The translations under genes were made by a program, and so were the position numbers. The notes under the pieces are model-generated. The model saw only the letters and a program-made list of their open reading frames with translations. It made no database searches and was not told where the DNA came from. Below are positions 36,382 through 44,200 of a stretch of 64,000 nt of DNA, piece after piece; the first letter of the stretch is position 1, and each line of letters begins with the position of its first letter. Source of the stretch: Luteibacter jiangsuensis (lineage in GTDB: Bacteria > Pseudomonadota > Gammaproteobacteria > Xanthomonadales > Rhodanobacteraceae); contig NZ_JAUSSK010000005.1 of assembly GCF_030812295.1 (NCBI RefSeq), positions 248,001 to 312,000 of the forward strand, written 5' to 3'.

Positions 36382-38487
36382 CTATCGCCCGAGGGCCGTC
36401 ACCAGCTTGACGCGTCGGTTGTCCGGAACCTCGTTGTACGCAAGTACATGCAGGTTTTGGGCCACATGCCGGGTGAAGCGCGAAAGCCACGGACGAAGTG
36501 CCGGCGACACCAGCAGGACGGCCGGTTCACCCGCCGCTTCCTGGCGGCGCGCCGCATCGGCGACGCTCTGCTGGAGGCGATCCGCGAGACCCGGCTCGAC
36601 CGCCGCGCCGGCGGGACCGCCACCTTGCAGGGACTGCAGCAGGATCTGCTCGAGCTCCGGCGCCAAAGTAATGACAGGCACTTCCGTACCGAGGCCGGCA
36701 ATCTCCTGCACGATCTGCCTGCCGAGGGTGACGCGCACCGCGGCGGCGAGGACGCCGGGATCCTGGCTCTGGCCCGCGTGCTCAGCCAGCGATTCGACGA
36801 TGCCCCGGAAGTTGCGGATGGGCACGCGCTCGGCGAGCAGGTTCTGCAGGACCTTGACCACCACACCCAGCGAGAGACGCTTGGGCACCAGGTCCTCGAC
36901 GAGCTTGGGTGTCTGCTGGGCGAGACGATCGAGCAACTGCTGCACGTCCTGGTGGCCGATGAGCTCGTGGGCGTGGTTCTGCAGGATGTGCGACAGATGG
37001 GTGGCGATCACCGTGGCCGGATCGACCACGGTGTAGCCAAGCGTCTGTGCGTGTTCACGCATACCCGGCTCGATCCAGACCGCATCCAGGCCGAACGCGG
37101 GATCGCGCGTGGCGATACCGTTGATCGTGCCGTGCACGCGGCCCGGATCGATCGCCAGCATGCGCTCGGTGTGGATCTCCGCCTCGCCCATCGGCACGCC
37201 CATCAGGGAGATGCGATAGCCGTGCGGGGCCAGGTCCAGGTTGTCGCGAATATGTACCGAGGGAACCAGGAAACCGAGTTCCTGCGAGAGCTTGCGGCGC
37301 ACGGACTTGATCCGCGCCATCAATTCGCCGCCCTGCGCCTTGTCCACCAGAGGAATGAGCCGGTACCCCACTTCCAGGCCGATCGTGTCGACCTGGGCCA
37401 CGTCTTCCCAGGACAATTCCAGCCGTTCCGCGGGCGGCGCCGATTCCAGCGCCAGTTCCGTACCGGGCGCGCCCGTGCCGGCGGCGGTGGCGGCGCGCTC
37501 CTGTTTGACCTGGCTCAATTTCCATGCGGCGAAGCCGGCAAGCGCAGCCAGGATGAGGAACGGGATGTTCGGCATGCCGGGGATCAGGCCCATCGTGCCG
37601 AGCACGGCCGCCGCGACGCCGAGCGCCTTCGGTTGACCGAACAGCTGCCCCATCACGTGCTTGCCCATTTCCTGGGACTTCGACACACGGGTGACGATCA
37701 CCGCCGTGGCGATCGAGAGCATCAGGCCCGGCACCTGGGCGACCAGGCCGTCGCCGATGGTCAGCAGCGTGTAGGTGCGCGCGGCTTCGGCAGCGGAAAG
37801 CCCGTGCTGCAACATGCCGATGAAGAAGCCACCGATGATGTTGATCGCGAGGATCAGCATGCCGGCGGTGGCGTCGCCACGGACGAACTTCGAGGCACCG
37901 TCCATGGAACCGTAGAAGTCCGCTTCCTCGCGCACTTCCTGGCGCCGCTCGCGGGCTTGCTCCTGCGTCAGCAAGCCGGCGTTGAGGTCGGCGTCGATCG
38001 CCATCTGCTTACCGGGCATGGCATCGAGGGTGAAGCGGGCGGTCACCTCGGACACACGCGTCGCACCCTTGGTCACCACCACGAAGTTGATGATGGTGAG
38101 GATGGCGAACACGACGAAGCCGACCGCGAAATTGCCCCCGATGACGAACTCGCCAAAGGCCTCGATCACCTTGCCGGCGGCGCCCGGCCCGTTGTGCCCA
38201 TGCAGCAGAACCACGCGCGTGGACGCGATGTTCAGGGCCAGGCGGAGCAAGGTGGCGAACAGCACCACGGTGGGGAACGACGCCAGTTCCAGCGGTCGCA
38301 TGACATACATCGTGGCAAGCAGGATCACCAGCGACAACGCGATGTTGAAGGTGAACAGCAGGTCCAGCATGAACGGCGGCAAGGGCAGCATCATCATGCC
38401 GAGCATGATCAGCATCGCGACCGGGGCTGCGATGCCCCGGCGGCCGATCTGCCGGAACGTGCCCATGAGGTTGGAGGAAGCTGCCAT
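36382..38487 (-). CDS. flhA: Flagellar export gate protein FlhA
   Basis: A 701-residue inner-membrane component of the flagellar type III export gate. Eight membrane helices fill the first 330 residues, including the FHIPEP-type cytoplasmic loop (GKQMAIDADLNAGLLTQEQARERR). The large cytoplasmic domain binds chaperone-substrate complexes and forms the export ring. The length is normal. It starts two bases after the flhB stop and shows no sign of its own promoter. Confidence 0.96.
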   Translation of the reverse strand: MAASSNLMGTFRQIGRRGIAAPVAMLIMLGMMMLPLPPFMLDLLFTFNIALSLVILLATMYVMRPLELASFPTVVLFATLLRLALNIASTRVVLLHGHNGPGAAGKVIEAFGEFVIGGNFAVGFVVFAILTIINFVVVTKGATRVSEVTARFTLDAMPGKQMAIDADLNAGLLTQEQARERRQEVREEADFYGSMDGASKFVRGDATAGMLILAINIIGGFFIGMLQHGLSAAEAARTYTLLTIGDGLVAQVPGLMLSIATAVIVTRVSKSQEMGKHVMGQLFGQPKALGVAAAVLGTMGLIPGMPNIPFLILAALAGFAAWKLSQVKQERAATAAGTGAPGTELALESAPPAERLELSWEDVAQVDTIGLEVGYRLIPLVDKAQGGELMARIKSVRRKLSQELGFLVPSVHIRDNLDLAPHGYRISLMGVPMGEAEIHTERMLAIDPGRVHGTINGIATRDPAFGLDAVWIEPGMREHAQTLGYTVVDPATVIATHLSHILQNHAHELIGHQDVQQLLDRLAQQTPKLVEDLVPKRLSLGVVVKVLQNLLAERVPIRNFRGIVESLAEHAGQSQDPGVLAAAVRVTLGRQIVQEIAGLGTEVPVITLAPELEQILLQSLQGGGPAGAAVEPGLADRLQQSVADAARRQEAAGEPAVLLVSPALRPWLSRFTRHVAQNLHVLAYNEVPDNRRVKLVTALGR

Positions 38488-38489
38488 CG

Positions 38490-39632
38490 TCAGTTATCCA
38501 TGCGGTAAGGGCCGAGCAAATCCGGATCGATATCCTGCTCGGGTAGATCGGGCGGGAGATCGCCCACGGCGATCGCCTGCTTCAGCCGGAACACGTAGGC
38601 CAGGATCTGGGCCACCGCGATATACAGCGCGGCGGGAATCTCGCGTCCGATTTCCGTCGTGTGATACAAGGCGCGTGCCAACGGCGGCGCTTCCACCACC
38701 GGTACCTTCGCCCCACCCGCCACGTCGCGAATCTGCTGGGCGATCACATCCACGCCCTTGGCCACCACGCGCGGCGCTCCCATGCGGTTCTCGTCGTATT
38801 TCAGGGCGACGGCGAAATGGGTCGGATTGGTCACGATCACGTCCGCCGCCGGGACGTCTTCCATCATCCGCCGGCGCGCCATCTGGTGCTGCATCTGACG
38901 GATTTTCGACTTCAGTTCGGGGCTGCCCTCGCTTTCCTTGTGCTCGTCCTTCACTTCCTGCTTGCTCATCTTCATCTTCTTGGTGAAGCTGAATTTCTGC
39001 CACGGCGCATCGACCAGCGCGATGGCACCGAGCGCGCAAGCGAAGACGAGCGAGGCCTGGCCGAAGATGGCGAAGGCCTGCGCGATGCCGACGCTGACGG
39101 GACCGGTGCCCACCGTGTACATGTCCCTCGTCGAGCGGAGCAGGAACCAGACCAGCGCACCGCCGATAAGCATGAGCTTGAGCAGCGATTTGCCCAGCTC
39201 CACCAAGCCGTTCACCGAGACCAGGCGCGAAAATCCCTTGATCGGATCGAGCCGGTCGAACTTCGGAGCGAGCGCCTGAGCGGAAAAATTCAATCCGCCC
39301 ATGAGGGTCGGCGCGGCGACCGCGGCGACCGCGGTCACCGCGAACACGGGACCGAGCAGCTTGAGCCCTTCCAGGGCGGCCGTGGCCAGTGCGCGATACA
39401 CGCCATTGGCGGCGAACAGGTCGCCGCGGCTGTAGCGCAGGCCCACGTGCATGATGTTGGCCGCGTGCACGGACATCTGGTCGCGTGCGGCGATCAGGGT
39501 GATCACGCCCGCAAGCACCACCACGGCGGTGGAGAGATCGCGCGAACGCGGCAGGTCGCCTTTCTCGCGCGCTTCGCGAAGGCGCTTTTCACTAGGCGCC
39601 TCGGTGCGGTCTTCCTTGTCGGTCTCGCTCAT
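38490..39632 (-). CDS. flhB: Flagellar export switch protein FlhB
   Basis: A 380-residue export gate protein that switches substrate class from rod/hook to filament. Four membrane helices precede a cytoplasmic domain with the self-cleavage site N269-P-T-H272 (VIVTNPTHFAVALKYDE). The N-terminus (DRTEAPSEKRLREAREKG) is the family type. fliR lies 7 bases upstream. The C-terminal tail past the PLARALY segment is of ordinary length. Confidence 0.96.
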   Translation of the reverse strand: MSETDKEDRTEAPSEKRLREAREKGDLPRSRDLSTAVVVLAGVITLIAARDQMSVHAANIMHVGLRYSRGDLFAANGVYRALATAALEGLKLLGPVFAVTAVAAVAAPTLMGGLNFSAQALAPKFDRLDPIKGFSRLVSVNGLVELGKSLLKLMLIGGALVWFLLRSTRDMYTVGTGPVSVGIAQAFAIFGQASLVFACALGAIALVDAPWQKFSFTKKMKMSKQEVKDEHKESEGSPELKSKIRQMQHQMARRRMMEDVPAADVIVTNPTHFAVALKYDENRMGAPRVVAKGVDVIAQQIRDVAGGAKVPVVEAPPLARALYHTTEIGREIPAALYIAVAQILAYVFRLKQAIAVGDLPPDLPEQDIDPDLLGPYRMDN

Positions 39633-39639
39633 GGGCGTG

Positions 39640-40407
39640 TCACCTCCCCATGAGCTGGCGCATGGTGTCCCACGCGGCCGTTTGCAGCGAATCGAACGCG
39701 CCCGGCAGGGCGCGCAGCGCGAGCCATACGGCCAGGAGGCCGAGGCAGATCGTGATGGGGAATCCCACCGCGAAGAGGTTCATCGACGGTGCCGAGCGGC
39801 TGATCGCGCCGAAACCGAGGTTCACCACGAGCGTCGCGGTGAGCGCGGGCAGCGCCACGCGCACGGCGCCGCCGAAAAGGTGGCTGGCGAAGGTGAGCAC
39901 GCCCCAGATACCGTTCGCGCCGATGCCCTGCTCGCCCACCGGCAGCGTGCGGAAGCTGTCGGCCAGCAGCGAAATGAGTTGCAGGTGGCCGTTCATCACC
40001 AGGAACAGCAAGGTCACGAGCATCGTGTAGAACTGGCTGAGCACCGGCGTGGTGCCGCCGACGCCCGGGTTCACCGTCTCGGCGAAACCCAGGCTCATCG
40101 CCTGCGACACGAGCTGTCCGCCGAACGACACCGCCTCGAACACCAGCTTGAGGACGAAGCCCAACGAGGCCCCCACCAGGATCTGCTGCGCCAGCGTGGC
40201 CACGCCCTGTGCGGAAATCGGGCGGATGTCCAACGGTGCCAACGGGGCCAGGACCATGGTCAGCAGCAGCGCCAGACCAAGACGGATGCGCACCGGGATC
40301 ATCGTCGCGCTCAGAACGGGCGCGACGAGCAGGAGGCCCGAGACGCGGGCGAGCGCCCAAGACGCTCCTCCGACCCATGCTTCGAGCTGGCCGAAGTCGA
40401 TCGGCAT
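39640..40407 (-). CDS. fliR: Flagellar export gate protein FliR
   Basis: A 255-residue polytopic protein of the FliPQR export pore. The ATG at 40407 overlaps the fliQ stop, and a longer upstream frame is discarded. About six hydrophobic segments are visible, with the family patterns RIRLGLALLLTMVLAPL and GQLVSQAMSLGFAETVNP. Together with FliP and FliQ it forms the helical channel through which flagellar parts pass. Confidence 0.94.
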   Translation of the reverse strand: MPIDFGQLEAWVGGASWALARVSGLLLVAPVLSATMIPVRIRLGLALLLTMVLAPLAPLDIRPISAQGVATLAQQILVGASLGFVLKLVFEAVSFGGQLVSQAMSLGFAETVNPGVGGTTPVLSQFYTMLVTLLFLVMNGHLQLISLLADSFRTLPVGEQGIGANGIWGVLTFASHLFGGAVRVALPALTATLVVNLGFGAISRSAPSMNLFAVGFPITICLGLLAVWLALRALPGAFDSLQTAAWDTMRQLMGR

Positions 40408-40676
40408 CAACGCACCGCCTGGGGAAGGTTCTCGATCAGCGTGCGCGTGAACTGCACGAGGGTGCGCAACATCCAGGGCCCGGCGATGATCATCACCAGC
40501 GCCATGGAGATGAGCTTCGGGATGAAGCTGAGCGTCTGCTCGTTGATCTGCGTGGCCGCTTGGATCATGCCGATGAGGAGGCCCACCGCCAACGCGGTGA
40601 GCAAGAGCGGCGCGCCGATCAGCATCGCGATGTGCAGGGCCTGCTGGCCGAAGCCGATGACCGTTTCCGGAGTCAT
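40407..40676 (-). CDS. fliQ: Flagellar export gate protein FliQ
   Basis: An 89-residue protein with two membrane helices (about 16-40 and 54-75) and the family segments LLIGMIQAATQINEQTLSFIPK and IIAGPWML. It is part of the FliPQR pore. The ATG at 40676 overlaps the fliP stop and the stop overlaps the fliR start, so fliP-Q-R are tightly coupled. Confidence 0.95.
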   Translation of the reverse strand: MTPETVIGFGQQALHIAMLIGAPLLLTALAVGLLIGMIQAATQINEQTLSFIPKLISMALVMIIAGPWMLRTLVQFTRTLIENLPQAVR

Positions 40677-41509
40677 GGGAAAAAGCTCCCCGCAAGCGTC
40701 CCCAGCAGCAGTGTCCAACCGTCGACCAGCACGAACAGCATGATCTTGAATGGCAGCGAGATGATCATCGGCGAGACCATCATCATGCCCATCGACATCA
40801 GCACGGAGGCGACGACGAGGTCGATGATGAGGAACGGGATGAACAGCAGGAAGCCCATCTGGAAAGCCGTCTTCAGTTCGCTCGTCACGAACGCCGGCAG
40901 CGCCACGCGGTAGGGCACGGCATCCTTGTCGGCATACGGCTGCTCGCCGGCCAGCTTGGTGAACAGCTGCAGGTCCGGGTCGCGGGTCTGCTCGAGCATG
41001 AAATGACGGAACGGCGCGGCGGCGAGCGGCAGCGCTTCCTGCACGCTCATCTGGCCGTCCATGTACGGTTTGATCCCGGCGTCATAGGCCTTGTTGATGA
41101 CAGGCGTCATCACGAAAAGCGTGAGGAACAGCGACAGGCCGAGGATCACCTGGTTGGGTGGCGTGCTGTTCGTGCCCAGCGCCTGGCGCAAGAACCCAAG
41201 CACGATGATGATGCGGGTGAACGAGGTCATCATCAGCAAGATGGCTGGCAAGGCGGTCAAGGCCGTCATCAGCGCCAGCATCTGGATCGACAGCGACCAG
41301 GTTTGTGAGCCGTTGGCACCCGGCTGCACATTCAGCAACTGGATACCGGGCGGCTCGGTGGCGAACGCCGCGGCGGGCACGAACAACAAGAAAAGCACCA
41401 CCAGCCACGACCAACGTCGCGCCCGCCCGGCAAGGTGGGAGCACCGCCCGTCAGCCCCTCGTCCTGCTCGGTGGGAGCGGACCCCGTCCGCGATAGCCAC
41501 GGCCTTCAT
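40673..41509 (-). CDS. fliP: Flagellar export gate protein FliP with REP-coded leader
   Basis: A 278-residue FliP. The core is typical: IQMLALMTALTALPAILLMMTSF, GTNSTPPNQVILGLSLFLT and the C-terminal FKIMLFVLVDGWTLLLGTLAGSF. A signal-peptide-like hydrophobic segment (WLVVLFLLFVPAAAFA) precedes it. The ATG at 41509 overlaps the fliO stop. Residues about 6-26 (ADGVRSHRAGRGADGRCSHL) are encoded by a REP element (41434-41494) and give an unusually long, Arg-rich n-region. A start just before WLVVL would remove it, but no good one is visible. Confidence 0.93.
   Translation of the reverse strand: MKAVAIADGVRSHRAGRGADGRCSHLAGRARRWSWLVVLFLLFVPAAAFATEPPGIQLLNVQPGANGSQTWSLSIQMLALMTALTALPAILLMMTSFTRIIIVLGFLRQALGTNSTPPNQVILGLSLFLTLFVMTPVINKAYDAGIKPYMDGQMSVQEALPLAAAPFRHFMLEQTRDPDLQLFTKLAGEQPYADKDAVPYRVALPAFVTSELKTAFQMGFLLFIPFLIIDLVVASVLMSMGMMMVSPMIISLPFKIMLFVLVDGWTLLLGTLAGSFFP
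41434..41494. repeat. REP element inside the 5' end of fliP
   Basis: The sequence 41469-41494 (CGGTGGGAGCGGACCCCGTC plus CGCGAT) is a full REP arm whose GCGGAC/GTCCGC can pair. A degenerate GTGGGAGC copy in the same orientation begins at 41434. The whole stretch lies in the fliP reading frame without a stop. Confidence 0.8.
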
Positions 41510-41928
41510 GGGTGCTTCCACTGTGCAAGAACGTCACGGAAACCACGCGCCACCGGCGTCGCCGGCGGCGGCGCATCGTCCTGCACCGGCGTGGCCAGGA
41601 CGTGCAACGTACGCAGGCCGCCCGTGGGCGAAGCCCCGACCAGGAGTTGCGTACCGCCGACTTCCAGCAGCATGACCTTTTCCTTGATCCCGACCGGCAT
41701 CGATTCGATGACCCGGATCTTCCGGCCGCCGGGGCGCACGCGCGCCTGCGCGCGGCGGCCGAACCAGCCGACGAAGAAGATGAGCGCCACGACGCCGAGC
41801 AGGCTGACCAGCACGCGAAGCCATTCGGCGCCCGAGTCGACCGCCGGGGCGGCGGCCGGGGCCGCCATCAGGGCGCGGGGAAGGAAGCCACCGGCGAAGG
41901 CGGCGACGGTACGACGCATGGGGATCAC
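41506..41928 (-). CDS. fliO: Flagellar biosynthesis protein FliO
   Basis: A 140-residue protein with one membrane helix (about residues 36-56, LRVLVSLLGVVALIFFVGWF) and a small cytoplasmic SH3-like region (IRVIESMPVGIKEKVMLLEVGGTQLLVG). FliO helps assemble the FliP ring. The GTG at 41928 overlaps the fliN stop (GTGA); an ATG at 41919 is the alternative start. The stop overlaps the fliP start. Confidence 0.88.
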   Translation of the reverse strand: MIPMRRTVAAFAGGFLPRALMAAPAAAPAVDSGAEWLRVLVSLLGVVALIFFVGWFGRRAQARVRPGGRKIRVIESMPVGIKEKVMLLEVGGTQLLVGASPTGGLRTLHVLATPVQDDAPPPATPVARGFRDVLAQWKHP

Positions 41929-42257
41929 CGAAGCTTGCGGACGCGTTCGGCCGGGCTGATCACGTCGGTCAGCCGGATACCGAACTTCTCGTTGATGACG
42001 ACGACTTCGCCATGGGCGACGAGGGTGCCGTTGACGAACACGTCGAGCGGTTCACCGGCGGCGCGGTCGAGTTCCACGACGGAACCCTGGTTGAGCTGGA
42101 GGAGGTTGCGGATGCTGATCTTGGTCCGGCCCACTTCCATGGCCATGGTGACCGGGACGTCGAGGATGACGTCGAGGTTCACTTCGTTGCCGAGTCCAAT
42201 GGACGAGGCCAGCGTGGCGTCATTGGCGTTTTCGATTTCGTCGAGCGTGGCGTTCAT
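41925..42257 (-). CDS. fliN: Flagellar switch protein FliN
   Basis: A 110-residue C-ring protein with the SpoA domain: NLDVILDVPVTMAMEVGRTKISIRNLL, GSVVELDRAAGEPLDVFVNG and the end EKFGIRLTDVISPAERV. It binds CheY-P and FliH. Unlike the usual fliLMN arrangement, 215 bases separate it from fliM, and a strong sigma-54 promoter lies in that gap. It therefore heads its own operon with fliO-P-Q-R-flhB. Confidence 0.95.
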   Translation of the reverse strand: MNATLDEIENANDATLASSIGLGNEVNLDVILDVPVTMAMEVGRTKISIRNLLQLNQGSVVELDRAAGEPLDVFVNGTLVAHGEVVVINEKFGIRLTDVISPAERVRKLR

Positions 42258-42302
42258 GTCGTTCCAGTGTTTGCGTTGCCGAGGGGTTCGAAACCCTATG
42301 AA

Positions 42303-42317
42303 GCAAGCGGCGTGCCA
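42303..42317 (-). promoter_or_regulatory. Sigma-54 promoter of fliN operon
   Basis: On the minus strand the sequence is TGGCAC-GCCGC-TTGC, a perfect -24/-12 match. The expected start near 42291 gives a leader of about 34 bases before fliN. A near-palindrome AGGG-GTTCGAAA-CCCT (42282-42297) overlaps the start point. Confidence 0.85.
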
Positions 42318-42423
42318 TGGGGCGAACGCCTGTGGAACGGTGATGTTGCCCAGATGGATCAGATACTTAGTGACTCGCCGGGGACCGCCCTGAGTAGGTG
42401 ACCTGTAGCGGCAGACGGAAACC

Positions 42424-42435
42424 TGACGCTCGACG
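42424..42435 (-). promoter_or_regulatory. Shared 12-mer upstream of fliN promoter, possible activator site
   Basis: TGACGCTCGACG (plus-strand reading) occurs here and again at 44170-44181 upstream of fliL, in both cases about 85-107 bases from the sigma-54 promoter. Near fliL it adjoins a FleQ-box-like sequence. It may be an enhancer for FleQ; this is inference. Confidence 0.4.
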
Positions 42436-42472
42436 GCAGTTAGTCACCGTGACGGACCATTGGCGGCATGCG

Positions 42473-43489
42473 TCAGGCCGGTTCGGTAGTCGGCTGGGCA
42501 GGGACCGTGGACGCACGAGGGGCCGTGCGGCGGAGTAGCGATTCGAACTGGATCGCCTTATTGCCGCTGGAATTGGCCATGCGGCCACGGAAAATCGGCA
42601 CGTCCTCGGCGAACACCGTGGCCGTCTCGGGCAGGTTGATCGGGATGATGTCGCCCTTGCGCAGATGCAGGAAGTCGCCAATGGTCAGGCGTGCCTCGGC
42701 GAGCATGGCCGTGACCTCCACTTCCGCGTCGAGGAGTTCCTCGTGCAGGTTCTGGATCCAGCGGTCGTCGCGTTCGGCGCGGTCGCTCTGCACGCCCGCG
42801 TCGAGTAGCTCGCGAATCGGCTCGACCATCGAATACGGCAGGGTCAGGTGCACTTCGCCACCACCGCCGTCGAGTTCGATATGGAAGCGCGATACCACCA
42901 CCGTCTCGGTGGGGCTCACGATATTGGCGAACTGGGGGTTGATCTCCGAGTTCAGGAACTCGAAGTGCATCTTCAATACCGGTGCCCAGGCCTCGGCCAT
43001 GGCGCCGAATGCCTCCTGGAGCACGATCTGGATCACCCGGTTCTCGGTCGGCGTGAAGTCGCGACCCTCGATGCGGGCGTGATAGCGGCCGTCACCACCG
43101 AAGAAGTTGTCGATGACGGTGAAGACCAGGCGCGGCTCGAACACCATCAGGGCGGTGCCACGCAGGGGCTTGATGCGGATGAGGTTGAGGTTGCTCGGTA
43201 CCGCCAGCGAATGCACGTACTCGTTGAACTTGGTCATCCTCACGCCGAGGACCGACACCTCGCACGACTTGCGCAGCACGTTGAACAGGTTGGCGCGGAA
43301 GTAGCGGGCGAAACGGTCGTTGACCATTTCCAGCGTGGGCAGGCGACCGCGGACGATGCGGTCCTGCTGGGTGAAATCGTAGTCGAGGATGCCACCGGGC
43401 GGGGGAAGATCGACCTCGGTCTCGACCGCGCCGCCTTCCACGCCCGCCAGGAGGGCATCGATTTCGTCCTGGGTAAGGATGTCCGTCAT
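42473..43489 (-). CDS. fliM: Flagellar switch protein FliM
   Basis: A 338-residue C-ring protein. The N-terminal CheY-P binding motif is LTQDEIDALL-like (ILTQDEIDALLAGVEG). A CheC-like middle domain (about 50-230) and a C-terminal SpoA domain (about 255-320, AEARLTIGDFLHLRKGDIIPIN) follow. It controls rotation direction. It starts 16 bases after fliL and is followed by the fliN promoter region. Confidence 0.96.
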   Translation of the reverse strand: MTDILTQDEIDALLAGVEGGAVETEVDLPPPGGILDYDFTQQDRIVRGRLPTLEMVNDRFARYFRANLFNVLRKSCEVSVLGVRMTKFNEYVHSLAVPSNLNLIRIKPLRGTALMVFEPRLVFTVIDNFFGGDGRYHARIEGRDFTPTENRVIQIVLQEAFGAMAEAWAPVLKMHFEFLNSEINPQFANIVSPTETVVVSRFHIELDGGGGEVHLTLPYSMVEPIRELLDAGVQSDRAERDDRWIQNLHEELLDAEVEVTAMLAEARLTIGDFLHLRKGDIIPINLPETATVFAEDVPIFRGRMANSSGNKAIQFESLLRRTAPRASTVPAQPTTEPA

Positions 43490-43505
43490 GGCTGCGGGGT
43501 TCCCA

Positions 43506-43997
43506 TCACTGCATGATGAAGCTGGTGAAGTAGACCGCGTCCACGCCCGGGCGGCCGATCTTTTCCTTCAGCACGCGCTGGATCTCGGCCAGGGCGGCGG
43601 CCTGCAGCTTCTGCTTGCCTTTCACGTCGGACAGCGACTTCATGTCCTGGGCCGAGAACAGCATCAGCAAAGCGTTACGGATCTCCGGGTCGGCCTGCTT
43701 GGCGGCGGCGATCGCTTCCGGATCGTGCGACATCACGTTCACGCCCACCTGGAGGAAGCGCAGCGCCGCCTCGTCCTGGAAGTTGACCACGAAGGCGGGG
43801 TCGAGCTGGAGATAGACCGCCGGCTTCGACCTCGCCGCCTCGGCGGCTTCCTCACCCGGCTTGCCGTGGCCGCCTTTCAGCATCAACCAGCCGCCGGCGC
43901 CACCGGCGGCCAGGACGACGAGCGCGCCGATGACGAGCAGGCCGCCCTTCTTCTTTTTGCTGGGGGCCCCTTCGGTTTCTTTCGGTGCTGCGGCCAT
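43506..43997 (-). CDS. fliL: Flagellar basal body-associated protein FliL
   Basis: A 163-residue inner-membrane protein that surrounds and supports the stators. A lysine-rich cytoplasmic start (SKKKKGG) is followed by one helix (about 19-41) and a periplasmic stomatin-like domain with YLQLDPAFVVNFQDEAALRFLQVGV and a C-terminal GVDAVYFTSFIMQ. It is the first gene of fliLM, with a sigma-54 promoter and a FleQ-box-like sequence upstream. Confidence 0.93.
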   Translation of the reverse strand: MAAAPKETEGAPSKKKKGGLLVIGALVVLAAGGAGGWLMLKGGHGKPGEEAAEAARSKPAVYLQLDPAFVVNFQDEAALRFLQVGVNVMSHDPEAIAAAKQADPEIRNALLMLFSAQDMKSLSDVKGKQKLQAAALAEIQRVLKEKIGRPGVDAVYFTSFIMQ

Positions 43998-44070
43998 GCG
44001 TGAAAAACCTCTCGATACGGAATGCTATGACGATAACGCCCGGGGACGTAACGCTGATGATGCGAGTGTT

Positions 44071-44085
44071 GCAAACGGCGTGCCA
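44071..44085 (-). promoter_or_regulatory. Sigma-54 promoter of fliLM
   Basis: Minus-strand TGGCAC-GCCGT-TTGC is a perfect -24/-12 match. The expected start near 44059 gives a leader of about 60 bases before fliL. Confidence 0.85.
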
Positions 44086-44126
44086 TCCGGACGAGCCGTC
44101 TTTCAACCCGATACAAGGCGGCGTGG

Positions 44127-44149
44127 CGCGATTCGCGGGGCTACGCCCC
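44127..44149. repeat. Two small hairpins downstream of fliK
   Basis: CGCGATTCGCG (44127-44137) and GGGGC-TAC-GCCCC (44137-44149) lie between the FleQ-box-like site and the fliL promoter. No T-run follows on the minus strand, so they are weak candidates for the fliK terminator. Confidence 0.35.
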
Positions 44150-44159
44150 TCAGACTCGG

Positions 44160-44173
44160 GTCGACAAATTGAC
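44160..44173 (-). promoter_or_regulatory. FleQ-box-like site upstream of fliL
   Basis: GTCGACAAATTGAC matches the Pseudomonas FleQ box GTCAATAAATTGAC at 12 of 14 positions. It lies about 75 bases upstream of the fliL sigma-54 promoter, a suitable enhancer distance, with the fleQ gene in the same cluster. Confidence 0.55.
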
Positions 44174-44200
44174 GCTCGACGACTTTACGTCGACAGCGCG

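Noticed and set aside
34907-37036. Long plus-strand frame opposite flhF and flhA
   Set aside because: Shadow of two well-supported genes; no ribosome binding site or recognisable domain.
36448-38508. Long plus-strand frame opposite flhA
   Set aside because: Low-complexity Gln/His/Asp/Arg composition and complete overlap with flhA.
42282-42297. GGGGTTCGAAACCC resembles a tRNA T-arm
   Set aside because: No acceptor, D or anticodon arm can be built around it. It is a near-palindrome at the predicted fliN transcript start.
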